A stretch of 36,939 bases of DNA from an uncultured Oscillospiraceae bacterium. GTDB lineage: Bacteria > Bacillota > Clostridia > Oscillospirales > Oscillospiraceae. Made by a program: the position numbers and the translations under genes. The stretch spans positions 1-36,939 of the forward strand of contig CAJULJ010000030.1 of the NCBI GenBank assembly GCA_910587395.1, read 5' to 3'. Below, in pieces: positions 21,842 through 29,533 of the stretch. The notes under the pieces were generated by a model. It saw only the letters and a list, made by a program, of their open reading frames with translations, ran no database searches and was not told the origin of the DNA. Numbering within the stretch: the stretch's first letter is position 1; every line of letters starts with the position of its first letter.

Positions 21842-23725
21842 ATGGCAGACAGGAAGGTCCAGGATCAGGACCTGATTTTCGCCCTGGATATCGGCACGCG
21901 CAGCGTGGTGGGCGTAGTGGGCCGGCCGGTGGGCGACCGGCTGAAGGTCATCGACGTGGAAATGGCCGAGCATGGCAAACGGGCCATGATGGACGGCCAG
22001 ATCGACGACATTAAGCAGGTGGGCGCTCTGGCCCGGACAGTGACGGAGCGGCTGGAGACCCGTCTGGGTGTTCACCTGGAGCGGGTGTGCGTGGCCGCCG
22101 CCGGGCGCGCCCTGCGCACCCAGAAGGGCTCCTTCACCCTGGAGCTGCCGGAGGAGCAGTCCATTGACGCCGAGCAGATCAGCCGGCTGGAGGCCGGAGC
22201 GGTGTCCGCCGCCGAGGAGGCCCTCCAGAGCGACGGCAGCGACCGCCGCCAGATGTTCCTGGTGGGCTACACCGTAGCCCAGTACCGGCTGGACAACTAC
22301 CCCATGGCCAACCTCCAGTACCACACCGGGCGCAAGGCGGAGGCCGATGTGGTGGCCACCTTTCTCCCCGGAGAAGTGGTGGAGAGCCTGTACGCCGCCA
22401 TGCGCAACGCGGGACTCCAGGTGTCCAGCATGACGCTGGAGCCCATCGCCGCCATGAACGCCGCCATCCCCGCCGAGCTGCGGCTTTTGAATCTGGCCAT
22501 GGTGGACATCGGCGCGGGCACCACCGACATCGCCCTGTGCCGGGACGGCAGCGTGGTGGGCTACACCATGGCTACCGTGGCCGGGGACGAGGTCACCGAG
22601 GCCATTATGCGCTCCTTCCTGGTGGACTTCAGGACCGCCGAGGAGATCAAGCGATCCATCGGCGAGAGCGACGAGCTGATCCGCTGCCGGAACATTCTGG
22701 GCCAGGAGGAGCGGGTGGCCGTGTCCGAGGTGGTCCAGGTCATTCAGGAGCCCATGGACAAACTGGCGGACGCCATTGCCAAGCAGATTTTGGGGGTCAA
22801 CGGCACTCCTCCCTCCGCCGTGTTCCTGGCGGGCGGCGGCAGCAAGCTGGCCGGTCTGCGGGAAAAGGTCGCCATTCAGCTGGAGATGGATGAGAAGCGG
22901 GTGGCCATCGCGGGGAACAATTTCGCCCTCAGCGTATTTGCCGACAGCCTGGATCTGGAGCGGCCGGAGTACGCCACCCCGCTGGGCATCGCCATTTCGG
23001 CGGGCCTGGGGCTGCTCAACGACAGCTATGTGGTCATCCTCAACGGCCAAACCGCCAAGCTGTTCCGCAACGGGGTGCTCACCCTGCAGGACATTTTGCT
23101 GATGAACGGCTACAGCTACGCCGACATGGTGGGCAAGACGGGCAAAAGCCTGAACCTCACCCTGGACGGCAAGCGAATGGTATTCCGTGGTGAGCCCGCC
23201 GTTCCCGCCGTGCTGCGGGTCAACGGCGAGGAGGCCACTCTGTCCAGCGTGGTCCACGCTGGGGATGAGATCAGCTTCATCCCCGCCCGTCATGGCGAGG
23301 ACGCCCGCCGCACGCTGGGTGAGCTGCTGGGAGAGAACTTCTACGGCAAGGCTATGGTGAACAACGCCATTTCCCCTATGGACCGGCAGCTGGTCCAGGG
23401 AGACGTGGTACTCACCCTGCGTCAGGCGCCCCCGCCTCCCAAGCCGGAGGCGCCGCCTGCCGCCACTCCCTGGACGGCCGCTCCTGTTCCGGCTGCCAGA
23501 CCGGCTCCCCGGCCCCAGGAAGTACACTTGACCCTCAACGGCCGGCCCCTGGTTCTTCCCCGGAAGGAGGACGGCTCCCCCTATTATCTGATGGATCTGC
23601 TGGAGCACTCCGGCATTGATTTTGAGCACCTGGACAGAACGGTGCGCCTGGAGGTCAACGGCGTGGAGCGAGGCTTCCAGCACACGCTGAAGGAGCAGGA
23701 CTCCGTCAGCATCACTCTGACCTGA
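21842..23725 (+). CDS. FtsA-like actin-fold protein with C-terminal beta-rich extensions
   Basis: 627 residues. The N-terminal ~390 residues form an FtsA/PilM-type ATPase: phosphate-1 motif ALDIGTRSVVG (14-24), an SHS2-like subdomain, phosphate-2 motif MVDIGAGTTDIALC (220-233) and adenosine motif VFLAGGGSKLAGL (327-339). FtsA normally has about 420 residues and ends in an amphipathic membrane helix; here that helix is not seen. Instead residues ~396-528 and ~560-627, split by a Pro/Ala linker (529-559), contain related short beta-rich units (VLRVNGEEATLSSVVHAGD and VRLEVNGVERGFQHTLKE) suggesting a small beta-grasp-type fold. AGAGGAG precedes the ATG; no promoter was recognised between the terminator and the gene. 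The next gene supplies a membrane protein. Could be a division or a scaffold paralogue; function unknown. Confidence 0.85.
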   Translation: MADRKVQDQDLIFALDIGTRSVVGVVGRPVGDRLKVIDVEMAEHGKRAMMDGQIDDIKQVGALARTVTERLETRLGVHLERVCVAAAGRALRTQKGSFTLELPEEQSIDAEQISRLEAGAVSAAEEALQSDGSDRRQMFLVGYTVAQYRLDNYPMANLQYHTGRKAEADVVATFLPGEVVESLYAAMRNAGLQVSSMTLEPIAAMNAAIPAELRLLNLAMVDIGAGTTDIALCRDGSVVGYTMATVAGDEVTEAIMRSFLVDFRTAEEIKRSIGESDELIRCRNILGQEERVAVSEVVQVIQEPMDKLADAIAKQILGVNGTPPSAVFLAGGGSKLAGLREKVAIQLEMDEKRVAIAGNNFALSVFADSLDLERPEYATPLGIAISAGLGLLNDSYVVILNGQTAKLFRNGVLTLQDILLMNGYSYADMVGKTGKSLNLTLDGKRMVFRGEPAVPAVLRVNGEEATLSSVVHAGDEISFIPARHGEDARRTLGELLGENFYGKAMVNNAISPMDRQLVQGDVVLTLRQAPPPPKPEAPPAATPWTAAPVPAARPAPRPQEVHLTLNGRPLVLPRKEDGSPYYLMDLLEHSGIDFEHLDRTVRLEVNGVERGFQHTLKEQDSVSITLT

Positions 23726-23750
23726 TTGAGACACAAGAAGGTGTTGTGCC

Positions 23751-24878
23751 ATGGCATTTGGAAAACCAAAAGCGCCCAAGGAGCCCAAGCCCCCCAAGGC
23801 GCCCAAAGAGAAAAAACCCAAGAAACCCAAAAAAGAAAAGCCTCCCAAGGAGAAAAAGGGTAAGAAGGGTAAAAACGTCCCTGAGGAAGTGGAGGGCCAG
23901 GAGGGAGAACAGCCTAAGAAGAAAAAGCTCCCCCTCCCGTTCTTGATTATCTCCCTGGTGGTCATCGTCGCCGCAGCGGTCATTCTCTTCCTTTTCGTCA
24001 TCAAGCCCAGGTTCTTTGGCGAGCCAGATCCGGAGGTCAGTGTCTCCGTGGAGCCGGAGCCCCCGGTGTTGCCCTCGGAGATCCCCATCGGCGACGACGT
24101 GTCCATCTCTGGCCTGCAGCTGGGTTCGGACGAGAGCGAGGCCTTGGCGGAAAAGGCAAAGACCATCACCTACCGGTACACCAACCTGGTGGACGCGGGC
24201 AAGGCCGCCCAGACCTATGCCGGACAGCTGGCGGGTGAGGACCCCCGCTTCAGCGTGGTGGACGAGGAGTTCGTCATTCAGCGGGAGAAACCGGACTACA
24301 CCGCCGCCGAGGGCATGGTGCTGCTGGCCCGAAACGTCCCTGTAGAGGCCCCGGAGGCCACAGATCCCCCTGAAACCGAGTCCCCCGAGGGGGAGGAATC
24401 CCAGGACCCGGACGCCAGCGCCGAACCCACTCCTACCCCCACCCCGGAGCCTGAGCCGGAGCCCACTGAAGAGCCCATCACCTACGTGCACACCGTGCGC
24501 ATTACTTGGTCGCCGGGGCTGTGCGTGGTCACGGCCGACGAGCAGGTGGGCAAGGTCACCTCTCCCCCGTCCAGCTCTGTCAGCGCCCAGCATCCCGTCA
24601 CTCAGAGGGGCGCGGTGCAGCAGCTGGAGAAAATGACTCCGGCGCAGCTGGGTCTGCCCGGGGAATCCATGGATATCTATGAGGTCATCCCCATGGACGC
24701 CACGGAAACGGTGGACGGCATACCCTGTATCCGCATGCACGTCTTTAACGACGATAACGCTGCCCAGAGCAACGACTTTGTCGGCAGCTACCTGCTGAGC
24801 ATCGATGCGGAGCACCTTTACCGAGTGGACCCGATCACCGATGAGATTACGGAGCTGGAGTACGAATACGTCCCTTGA
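23751..24878 (+). CDS. Membrane protein with long Lys/Pro-rich cytoplasmic tail
   Basis: 375 residues, family not recognised. Residues 1-60 are extraordinarily rich in Lys and Pro (repeats such as KPKKPKKEK), one membrane helix lies at ~61-84 (LPLPFLIISLVVIVAAAVIL), and residues ~85-375 should be extracytoplasmic by the positive-inside rule. The outer part holds a first domain (~105-210), an acidic Pro/Glu/Thr linker (PTPTPTPEPEPEP, ~228-246) and a second domain with ITYVHTVRITWSPG and a C-terminal YLLSIDAEHLYRVDPI segment. It starts 25 bases after the FtsA-like gene and likely shares its transcript. The basic tail could dock on an acidic cytosolic partner or nucleic acid; it might anchor the upstream actin-fold protein. 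This is inference. Confidence 0.8.
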   Translation: MAFGKPKAPKEPKPPKAPKEKKPKKPKKEKPPKEKKGKKGKNVPEEVEGQEGEQPKKKKLPLPFLIISLVVIVAAAVILFLFVIKPRFFGEPDPEVSVSVEPEPPVLPSEIPIGDDVSISGLQLGSDESEALAEKAKTITYRYTNLVDAGKAAQTYAGQLAGEDPRFSVVDEEFVIQREKPDYTAAEGMVLLARNVPVEAPEATDPPETESPEGEESQDPDASAEPTPTPTPEPEPEPTEEPITYVHTVRITWSPGLCVVTADEQVGKVTSPPSSSVSAQHPVTQRGAVQQLEKMTPAQLGLPGESMDIYEVIPMDATETVDGIPCIRMHVFNDDNAAQSNDFVGSYLLSIDAEHLYRVDPITDEITELEYEYVP

Positions 24879-24884
24879 ATCACG

Positions 24885-24919
24885 AAAAACCGCTGAGAGG
24901 TAAACTCTCAGCGGTTTTT
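24885..24919. terminator. Bidirectional Rho-independent terminator
   Basis: Perfect 15-bp stem (24885-24899 with 24905-24919): AAAAACCGCTGAGAG and its complement, loop GTAAA, with T-runs on both strands (TTTTTT at 24915-24920 on +). Ends both the basic-tail membrane protein (+) and the AAA+ gene (-), whose stop codon overlaps its edge. Confidence 0.92.
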
Positions 24920-26217
24920 TATGCCAGCGGCGTGAGATGCGGGTACTCCAGAGTACCCTCCAGGCGCAAAGGTGTTTTCCCCTTCGCCAGGGATGCCTGG
25001 GCCAGGAATACCGGGGTAAGCGCCCCTTCCAGCATGGGCACGGCGGAGCGCGGGGAGATGGCTTTACCTGGGGTCAGCGCTCTGGCAATGGCCGGGTCCA
25101 CCTGGACCACATTCAGGCCGTATTCCCGGCCCAGGGCCGTGATCTGCTTGGCGGTGACCTGCTGTCTGGCCTCCGTGTCCAACGGGTGAAACCCAATGAG
25201 CCCATTGAAGCGTCCGGCAATCTCCCGCAAAACGCCGGACCGGGCCAAAGCCAGCCGGGCAGACTCATCCGCCTGGTACAGCCGACGGGCCAAGCCGACG
25301 GCGCCAGGGCCTTCCAGCGGAGGAGGCGCACCGCTTTTCGGCGGAGCAAACCCTAATCCCCACTCCTTTCCCGACAGGTCGGTGTTGGTGGTGAACAGGA
25401 AGATACAGCGGCGGAAATCCAGCTCCCGGCTGCCCTGACCATCCTCCCGGCGTGCGGTGGAGCGGCCCTCGTCCAGAATGGACATGAACGCCTTGAGCAC
25501 CTCCGGATGGGCCTTGTCCAGCTCGTCGAACATAAACACCGTGTGAGGACTGCGGCGCACCGCCTCCAGCACCGCATCGTCGTCATAGCCCACATATCCC
25601 GGCGGCGCGCCGGTGAGTCGGTAGACCGAATGGGACTGCGTGAAGGTGTTCAGCTCCGTCCAGACCATGCGGTAGCGCTCCTCCCCCAGGCAGCGGTTCA
25701 GCGCGGGCGCCACGGCTTTGCCCAGCTCCGACTTGCCCACCCCGGTGGGACCGTAAAAAATCAGCGACAGCGGCCGCAGCGGTTCTTGCTTGCAGGCGTG
25801 GCACCACAGCTTGAAGGCCGCCGCCTCCACCGCCGCCGCTTGTCCGAGCACCCGGCTTTGCAGCTCACCCTTCAGGCTCTGGAGCAGGTCTGGCTTTGGC
25901 TGCACAAATACCTGGTCCAGCTCCCGCAGGCGGTCCGTCATGGCCTGAAACCCTGCGTAACGCTGGACCGCGCCCTGCAAAAAAAACTCGTTCAGCCTGG
26001 GGTCCGCGCCGCCATAGGCCACCGCCGGACGAAAATATAAAAGATAATCCTCTCCGGTCCGCCAGAACCCCACCTGGGCCTGGGCCGGATTGCACCCAGA
26101 CGGCAGCGTGCACCCCGCAAATTCGTAACTGCGCCCCAGGCGGGCGCAGGCGTCCACCTTCTGCTTCAGCCGCGCATATCCCGACGGCCCGCAGGCGCAG
26201 AACTGGAAAAAATCCAT
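24919..26217 (-). CDS. Solitary ClpB/ClpC D2-like AAA+ ATPase
   Basis: 432 residues with one AAA+ module of the Clp/Hsp100 second-domain type. Walker A GPTGVGKSE (156-164), pore loop GYVG (207-210), Walker B VFMFDE (227-232), sensor-1 FLFTTN and an arginine-finger region REIAGRFNGLIGFHPL; a small C-terminal domain follows. ClpB and ClpC have two such modules and usually exceed 800 residues, so the first module is missing; residues 1-110 instead form a cysteine-containing region (CACGPSGYARLK) that I do not recognise. ATG 26217 is chosen because AGGAGG (26224-26229) sits 6 bases upstream. It is flanked by terminators and probably monocistronic. A remodelling or unfolding ATPase role is inferred; no ClpP is adjacent. 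Confidence 0.82.
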   Translation of the reverse strand: MDFFQFCACGPSGYARLKQKVDACARLGRSYEFAGCTLPSGCNPAQAQVGFWRTGEDYLLYFRPAVAYGGADPRLNEFFLQGAVQRYAGFQAMTDRLRELDQVFVQPKPDLLQSLKGELQSRVLGQAAAVEAAAFKLWCHACKQEPLRPLSLIFYGPTGVGKSELGKAVAPALNRCLGEERYRMVWTELNTFTQSHSVYRLTGAPPGYVGYDDDAVLEAVRRSPHTVFMFDELDKAHPEVLKAFMSILDEGRSTARREDGQGSRELDFRRCIFLFTTNTDLSGKEWGLGFAPPKSGAPPPLEGPGAVGLARRLYQADESARLALARSGVLREIAGRFNGLIGFHPLDTEARQQVTAKQITALGREYGLNVVQVDPAIARALTPGKAISPRSAVPMLEGALTPVFLAQASLAKGKTPLRLEGTLEYPHLTPLA

Positions 26218-26223
26218 GGACGG

Positions 26224-26229
26224 CCTCCT
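26224..26229 (-). promoter_or_regulatory. Ribosome binding site deciding the AAA+ start
   Basis: AGGAGG on the minus strand, 6 bases before the ATG at 26217. It rules out the in-frame GTG at 26232, which lies upstream of it. Confidence 0.8.
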
Positions 26230-26280
26230 CACATTTTAAACGTGCTGTGATTATAGCCATTCACAGGGAAAATCAACCAT

Positions 26281-26308
26281 AAAAAACCGGCCCGCAGGCC
26301 GGTTTTTT
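26281..26308. terminator. Rho-independent terminator of the flgM-to-yjfB operon
   Basis: Perfect 12-bp stem AAAAAACCGGCC (26281-26292) with GGCCGGTTTTTT (26297-26308), loop CGCA. T-runs exist on both strands. It lies directly after the yjfB-like stop (minus strand) and closes the late flagellar operon. Confidence 0.93.
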
Positions 26309-26312
26309 CGCT

Positions 26313-26495
26313 TTACGCGTAAACGTCGATATAGTCTCCCTTGGCGGGAGCGGGAACAGCTTCCAGCATCTTCATCAGTTCCTGTCCAGCCATTTCCTGG
26401 CTGTCCATCATCTTCTTGGTGACGGCCAGAGAATAGTTGGTGGCAAAAGACGCGGCGCTCATTCCCATGGCCATACTGGCAATGGATTCCATCAT
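26313..26495 (-). CDS. yjfB: YjfB-family putative motility protein
   Basis: 60-residue small protein with the YjfB pattern: MMESIASMAMGMSAASFATN, then LAVTKKMMDSQEMAGQELMK and a short tail. In Bacillus the family is placed in the sigma-D (motility) regulon but its function is unknown. AAGGAGG precedes the double ATG. It is the last gene of the late operon, a few bases after csrA. In B. subtilis the gene after csrA is hag (flagellin); here this small gene takes that position. Confidence 0.88.
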   Translation of the reverse strand: MMESIASMAMGMSAASFATNYSLAVTKKMMDSQEMAGQELMKMLEAVPAPAKGDYIDVYA

Positions 26496-26498
26496 AGG

Positions 26499-26795
26499 TC
26501 AGTCCTCCTTTCCCTCCGGCGCCGCCGGAGTCTGGGTCTCGGGAGCGGCAGAATGCCCCTCCCGCTTATCCAGCACGCCGCCCAGCAGGTCCAGAAGCTC
26601 CACAGGGGCGGCTTCCTCCATGGCGGAGTCCCGGTTGGCGTCGGCCGCGACCACCAGCTCGCTGCGCAGGATGGACACATCCTCCGGCGCGGAGATGGCC
26701 AGACGCACCCGTGTCCCGTCCACCGAGACCACGTGGACCGTGATATCCTCGCCGATCAGCAGAGACTCGCCGGCCTTGCGCTGCAGGATCAACAT
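26499..26795 (-). CDS. csrA: Carbon storage/translational regulator CsrA
   Basis: RNA-binding dimer that blocks ribosome access at GGA-containing leaders, and is counteracted by FliW. The CsrA core is complete: MLILQRKAGESLLIGEDITV, then VVSVDGTRVRLAISAPEDVSI and a helix with R residues. At 98 residues it is longer than usual (about 61-75): after the core it has a ~35-residue acidic/Pro-rich tail (ending AAPETQTPAAPEGKED). It overlaps fliW by 7 bases, so the protein and its antagonist are translationally linked. Confidence 0.95.
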   Translation of the reverse strand: MLILQRKAGESLLIGEDITVHVVSVDGTRVRLAISAPEDVSILRSELVVAADANRDSAMEEAAPVELLDLLGGVLDKREGHSAAPETQTPAAPEGKED

Positions 26796-27241
26796 GTGGC
26801 GCCCTCCTCCTTGCCAAACTGGGCCAGAGGGTGGCGCATCTCATAGGCGTCTGTTTCCAGAATCACCTGCCGGGCCTTCCGGGTCTCCGGGTGGATGGCC
26901 ACGGGGCACTTCAAGTTGACGGTGCTGTCGGACACCGGTTTTTTCACCACGCACAGGACGTAGAAGCCCAGCTCCTGGCTGTCCGTGACGCCCAGCTCCT
27001 TCAGCTCCTGGGGCTGGAGCACAGGGGCATAGCCGGGCAGCAGGGAAAAGGGGTCCATGGCCACAAAGGCCAGCCCGGGGGTGTGGACGCTCTGGAAGCA
27101 CAGTAGGGACCCTGCGCTGCCGTCGAAGGGCAGGAGCAGAAACTCCCGCTCCTCCTCAAAGCCGAAGGGGCCCACAGAAAAGGTGACTACATCCCCCGCC
27201 TCGTAGTCAATCTGTCCGAAATATTTGGTCTGGAGCTTCAA
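26789..27241 (-). CDS. fliW: Flagellar assembly factor FliW
   Basis: 150-residue protein that binds CsrA and flagellin, coupling flagellin pool size to translation. Family patterns: TKYFGQIDYEAGDVVTF, GPFGFEEEREFLLLPF, LAFVAMDPFSLLPGY, VVKKPVSDSTVNLKCPV and the closing VILETDAYEMRHPL. Start is TTG at 27241 with AGGAGG (27249-27254) 7 bases upstream. Gene order DUF6470-fliW-csrA matches Bacillus yviE-fliW-csrA. Confidence 0.96.
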   Translation of the reverse strand: MKLQTKYFGQIDYEAGDVVTFSVGPFGFEEEREFLLLPFDGSAGSLLCFQSVHTPGLAFVAMDPFSLLPGYAPVLQPQELKELGVTDSQELGFYVLCVVKKPVSDSTVNLKCPVAIHPETRKARQVILETDAYEMRHPLAQFGKEEGATC

Positions 27242-27268
27242 ACAAACGCCTCCTGTCAGAGTATGCCG

Positions 27269-27877
27269 TCAGGCCTCCACGTCCACCGGCTCATAATCGG
27301 GGGAGGAGGAGGGGGGCACGTACAGCGGACCGCCCACGTACTTGATGATCACATCGGGCTGCTGGGTGACGGACAGCTCAATATCGCCGGGCGTGAACTC
27401 AAATTTGGGCTGGTTCACCCGCCAATCGAAGTTCAGCTTATCCATCTCATAGCGGATGTGCATCTCGCCCGGGTCCCAGGTGATCTCAGGGGGCACAGAG
27501 GGCAGGAACTGCAAACCTTCGTTGAGCTTGAGGTCCTTGGTGGCCGCCTCAGCCGCGAACTGACCCAGCACGTCCTCCCCCAGCTTGGCGTTCAGCAGCA
27601 TCTGGCCATGCTGGGCATAGGTGGCCGTGGCGGTGTAGGACGCCTGCTGGCCCTTCTGCGCGGCCTGCTGCTGGGAGCGCATGGCGGTGGGCACCACGGA
27701 ATTGCGGGCCTCAAAGGTGTCGATGTTCAGCTTGATGGGCCGGCTCTTGATGCTCAGACCGCCGTTATTGCGGGAAATCTCCAAGTCAGCGGTGCCCCGG
27801 GTATATTCCAGCTTGGCATGAGACACCTTCATCTCGATCTCAATGGGTACGGTTTTGATTTCAATCAGTGGATACAT
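27269..27877 (-). CDS. DUF6470 (YviE-like) flagellar-locus protein
   Basis: 202 residues. Recognised by the pattern around MYPLIEIKTVPIEIEM and IKSRPIKLNIDTFEARNSV, and by position between flgL and fliW, the place of yviE in B. subtilis. No membrane segment or catalytic motif is visible; the second half is rich in beta-strand-forming repeats (LNFDWRVNQPKFEFTPGDI). Conservation of this place in many Firmicutes suggests a flagellar role, but its function is unknown. GGAG lies before the ATG at 27877. Confidence 0.82.
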   Translation of the reverse strand: MYPLIEIKTVPIEIEMKVSHAKLEYTRGTADLEISRNNGGLSIKSRPIKLNIDTFEARNSVVPTAMRSQQQAAQKGQQASYTATATYAQHGQMLLNAKLGEDVLGQFAAEAATKDLKLNEGLQFLPSVPPEITWDPGEMHIRYEMDKLNFDWRVNQPKFEFTPGDIELSVTQQPDVIIKYVGGPLYVPPSSSPDYEPVDVEA

Positions 27878-27933
27878 AGTCTCATCTCCGCTCCTCTCTA
27901 GCTCAACTTACATAAAACGCGGGACGCGTTCCG

Positions 27934-29517
27934 TTATTGCAGGTAATCCATCAGGCTCTGGGAGAGGATGCTGTTACCCACCTTCAGCGCGGCATTATAG
28001 CAGTATTCGGCCCAGAGGAAGGAGCTGATGGCGTCAGCCATGTTCACATCCTCCAAATTGGAGTATTGCTCCTTCAGGTTGTAAATATTGTCCTCCAGCA
28101 GATCATAGTTGTTTTTCAGCTTTTCCGTGCCGGCACTCTGGTTGGTGAACTGGGTTTTGTACTCGGAGGAGGCGTTCTCCAGCTTACCCACCAGGCGGTC
28201 AAACTCTTCCCAGGTCGGGGTGTCCCAGTCCTCTCCCTCGGGCACGCCGGCGGCAATGTCCTTGAGGCGCTGAACGATGGAATAGATGTTCTTGGGGTCG
28301 CCATCATCATCCATGCCGTAGCCCAGGAAGGTCAGGCCGCTGAGGCACTCGTTGAAGGCGCTGGACTCGATGAGCTTGCCGTTCTCATCCTCCTGGAGGC
28401 CCAGGCCGATGTCCACGAAGCGTTTCTCGTTGGCCAGGTATTCCAGCTTCTCCGCGTCCTCGCAGGCCTGCTCGTAAGCCTCCTCCGTGACAAAGGGATC
28501 CTTTTGGTCTGCAGCGGCGTAGTATTTCGTGCCGTCCACAGTAAAGGAATAGGGATCTCCGTTTTCGTCCCTCATGACGCTGTCATTGACCTTATCATAC
28601 TCATCCTTCAGCACCAAGTCGTCCTTCGGGTAATAGCTCAGCACGTTGTCGTCCAGGGGGGGCTTGAACTCACTGGTCTCGACATACTTTGCCTTCTCCT
28701 CCTCAAGCGCCTCCTCCAGAGCCTCCCCCGTCAAGCCCGTAGCTGCCGCGACCTGGTTCCTCAAATCCTCTTCGGTAACCTTATTGGCAAGCGTTCCCTG
28801 TTTCACGTAATAGACGTTCCCATCTGTTCCGCCTATCGTGATCGGATCACCGTTCGCGTCCACCTCCAGGGCCGGCAGCGCGTCCACCTCCGACGCCTCC
28901 ACCTTATCGATTCCATCCCGCACATAGGTGGTAGCCGCGGCGCCGTCAAGCGTGACCTTGGTGCCGTCCGTATTCGTCATCACCTTCGGCACCGCCGCGT
29001 CCACCGGGATGCCGCGGTAAAACAGCTGCTTGACGCCGTCCTTCTCCTCCACGGTGAAGGGCACGTTGTGGCCGTCCGCCCCGGCGAAGATAAACTCGTC
29101 GCCGTAGGTCTGGTTCATGTTTTGGATGATGGTGTCGCTCAGATTGTCCAGCACCTTGTTCAGCTGGGTGCGGGCGTCGCCCGTGGGGTCGTTGAGCATC
29201 TCCAGCGTGGTGCTCTTCAGCGTGCTGACGTTGCTGCTGCTGTTCTGGGTGTCGATCAGCTCGCTGACGGTCTGAAGGCAGGCGTAGGCCCCCTGGTACT
29301 TGTGGTAGACGTCGTCGCAGATCTTCAGCTGGCTGCTGGTCTCCATGCGGGACTTGCGCAGCCGGAAGGTTTTGGCCGCGGCGGCGGGGTCCTCGGCGTA
29401 GGAGTTGAACACCCGCTGGGTGAGCACCGTATTCCGGGCCGCGTTGTCCCGGATGAAGGCGCCCATCAAATTGCTGCGGTAGCTTCTCAGCACACCGCCT
29501 GTAGTCGCTCGAATCAT
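27934..29517 (-). CDS. flgL: Hook-filament junction protein FlgL
   Basis: Second hook-filament junction protein, built between FlgK and flagellin. 527 residues, longer than common FlgL (about 300-320). The flagellin-like N-terminal helix region is clear (LTQRVFNSYAEDPAAAAKTF, DVYHKYQGAYACLQTVSELI) and the C-terminal helix closes with DVNMADAISSFLWAEYCYNA. The inner ~200 residues are a variable, acidic insertion (around residues 150-390). AAGGAGG precedes the ATG. It follows flgK in the same operon by 16 bases. Confidence 0.93.
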   Translation of the reverse strand: MIRATTGGVLRSYRSNLMGAFIRDNAARNTVLTQRVFNSYAEDPAAAAKTFRLRKSRMETSSQLKICDDVYHKYQGAYACLQTVSELIDTQNSSSNVSTLKSTTLEMLNDPTGDARTQLNKVLDNLSDTIIQNMNQTYGDEFIFAGADGHNVPFTVEEKDGVKQLFYRGIPVDAAVPKVMTNTDGTKVTLDGAAATTYVRDGIDKVEASEVDALPALEVDANGDPITIGGTDGNVYYVKQGTLANKVTEEDLRNQVAAATGLTGEALEEALEEEKAKYVETSEFKPPLDDNVLSYYPKDDLVLKDEYDKVNDSVMRDENGDPYSFTVDGTKYYAAADQKDPFVTEEAYEQACEDAEKLEYLANEKRFVDIGLGLQEDENGKLIESSAFNECLSGLTFLGYGMDDDGDPKNIYSIVQRLKDIAAGVPEGEDWDTPTWEEFDRLVGKLENASSEYKTQFTNQSAGTEKLKNNYDLLEDNIYNLKEQYSNLEDVNMADAISSFLWAEYCYNAALKVGNSILSQSLMDYLQ

Positions 29518-29533
29518 ACTGAAAATACCCTCC

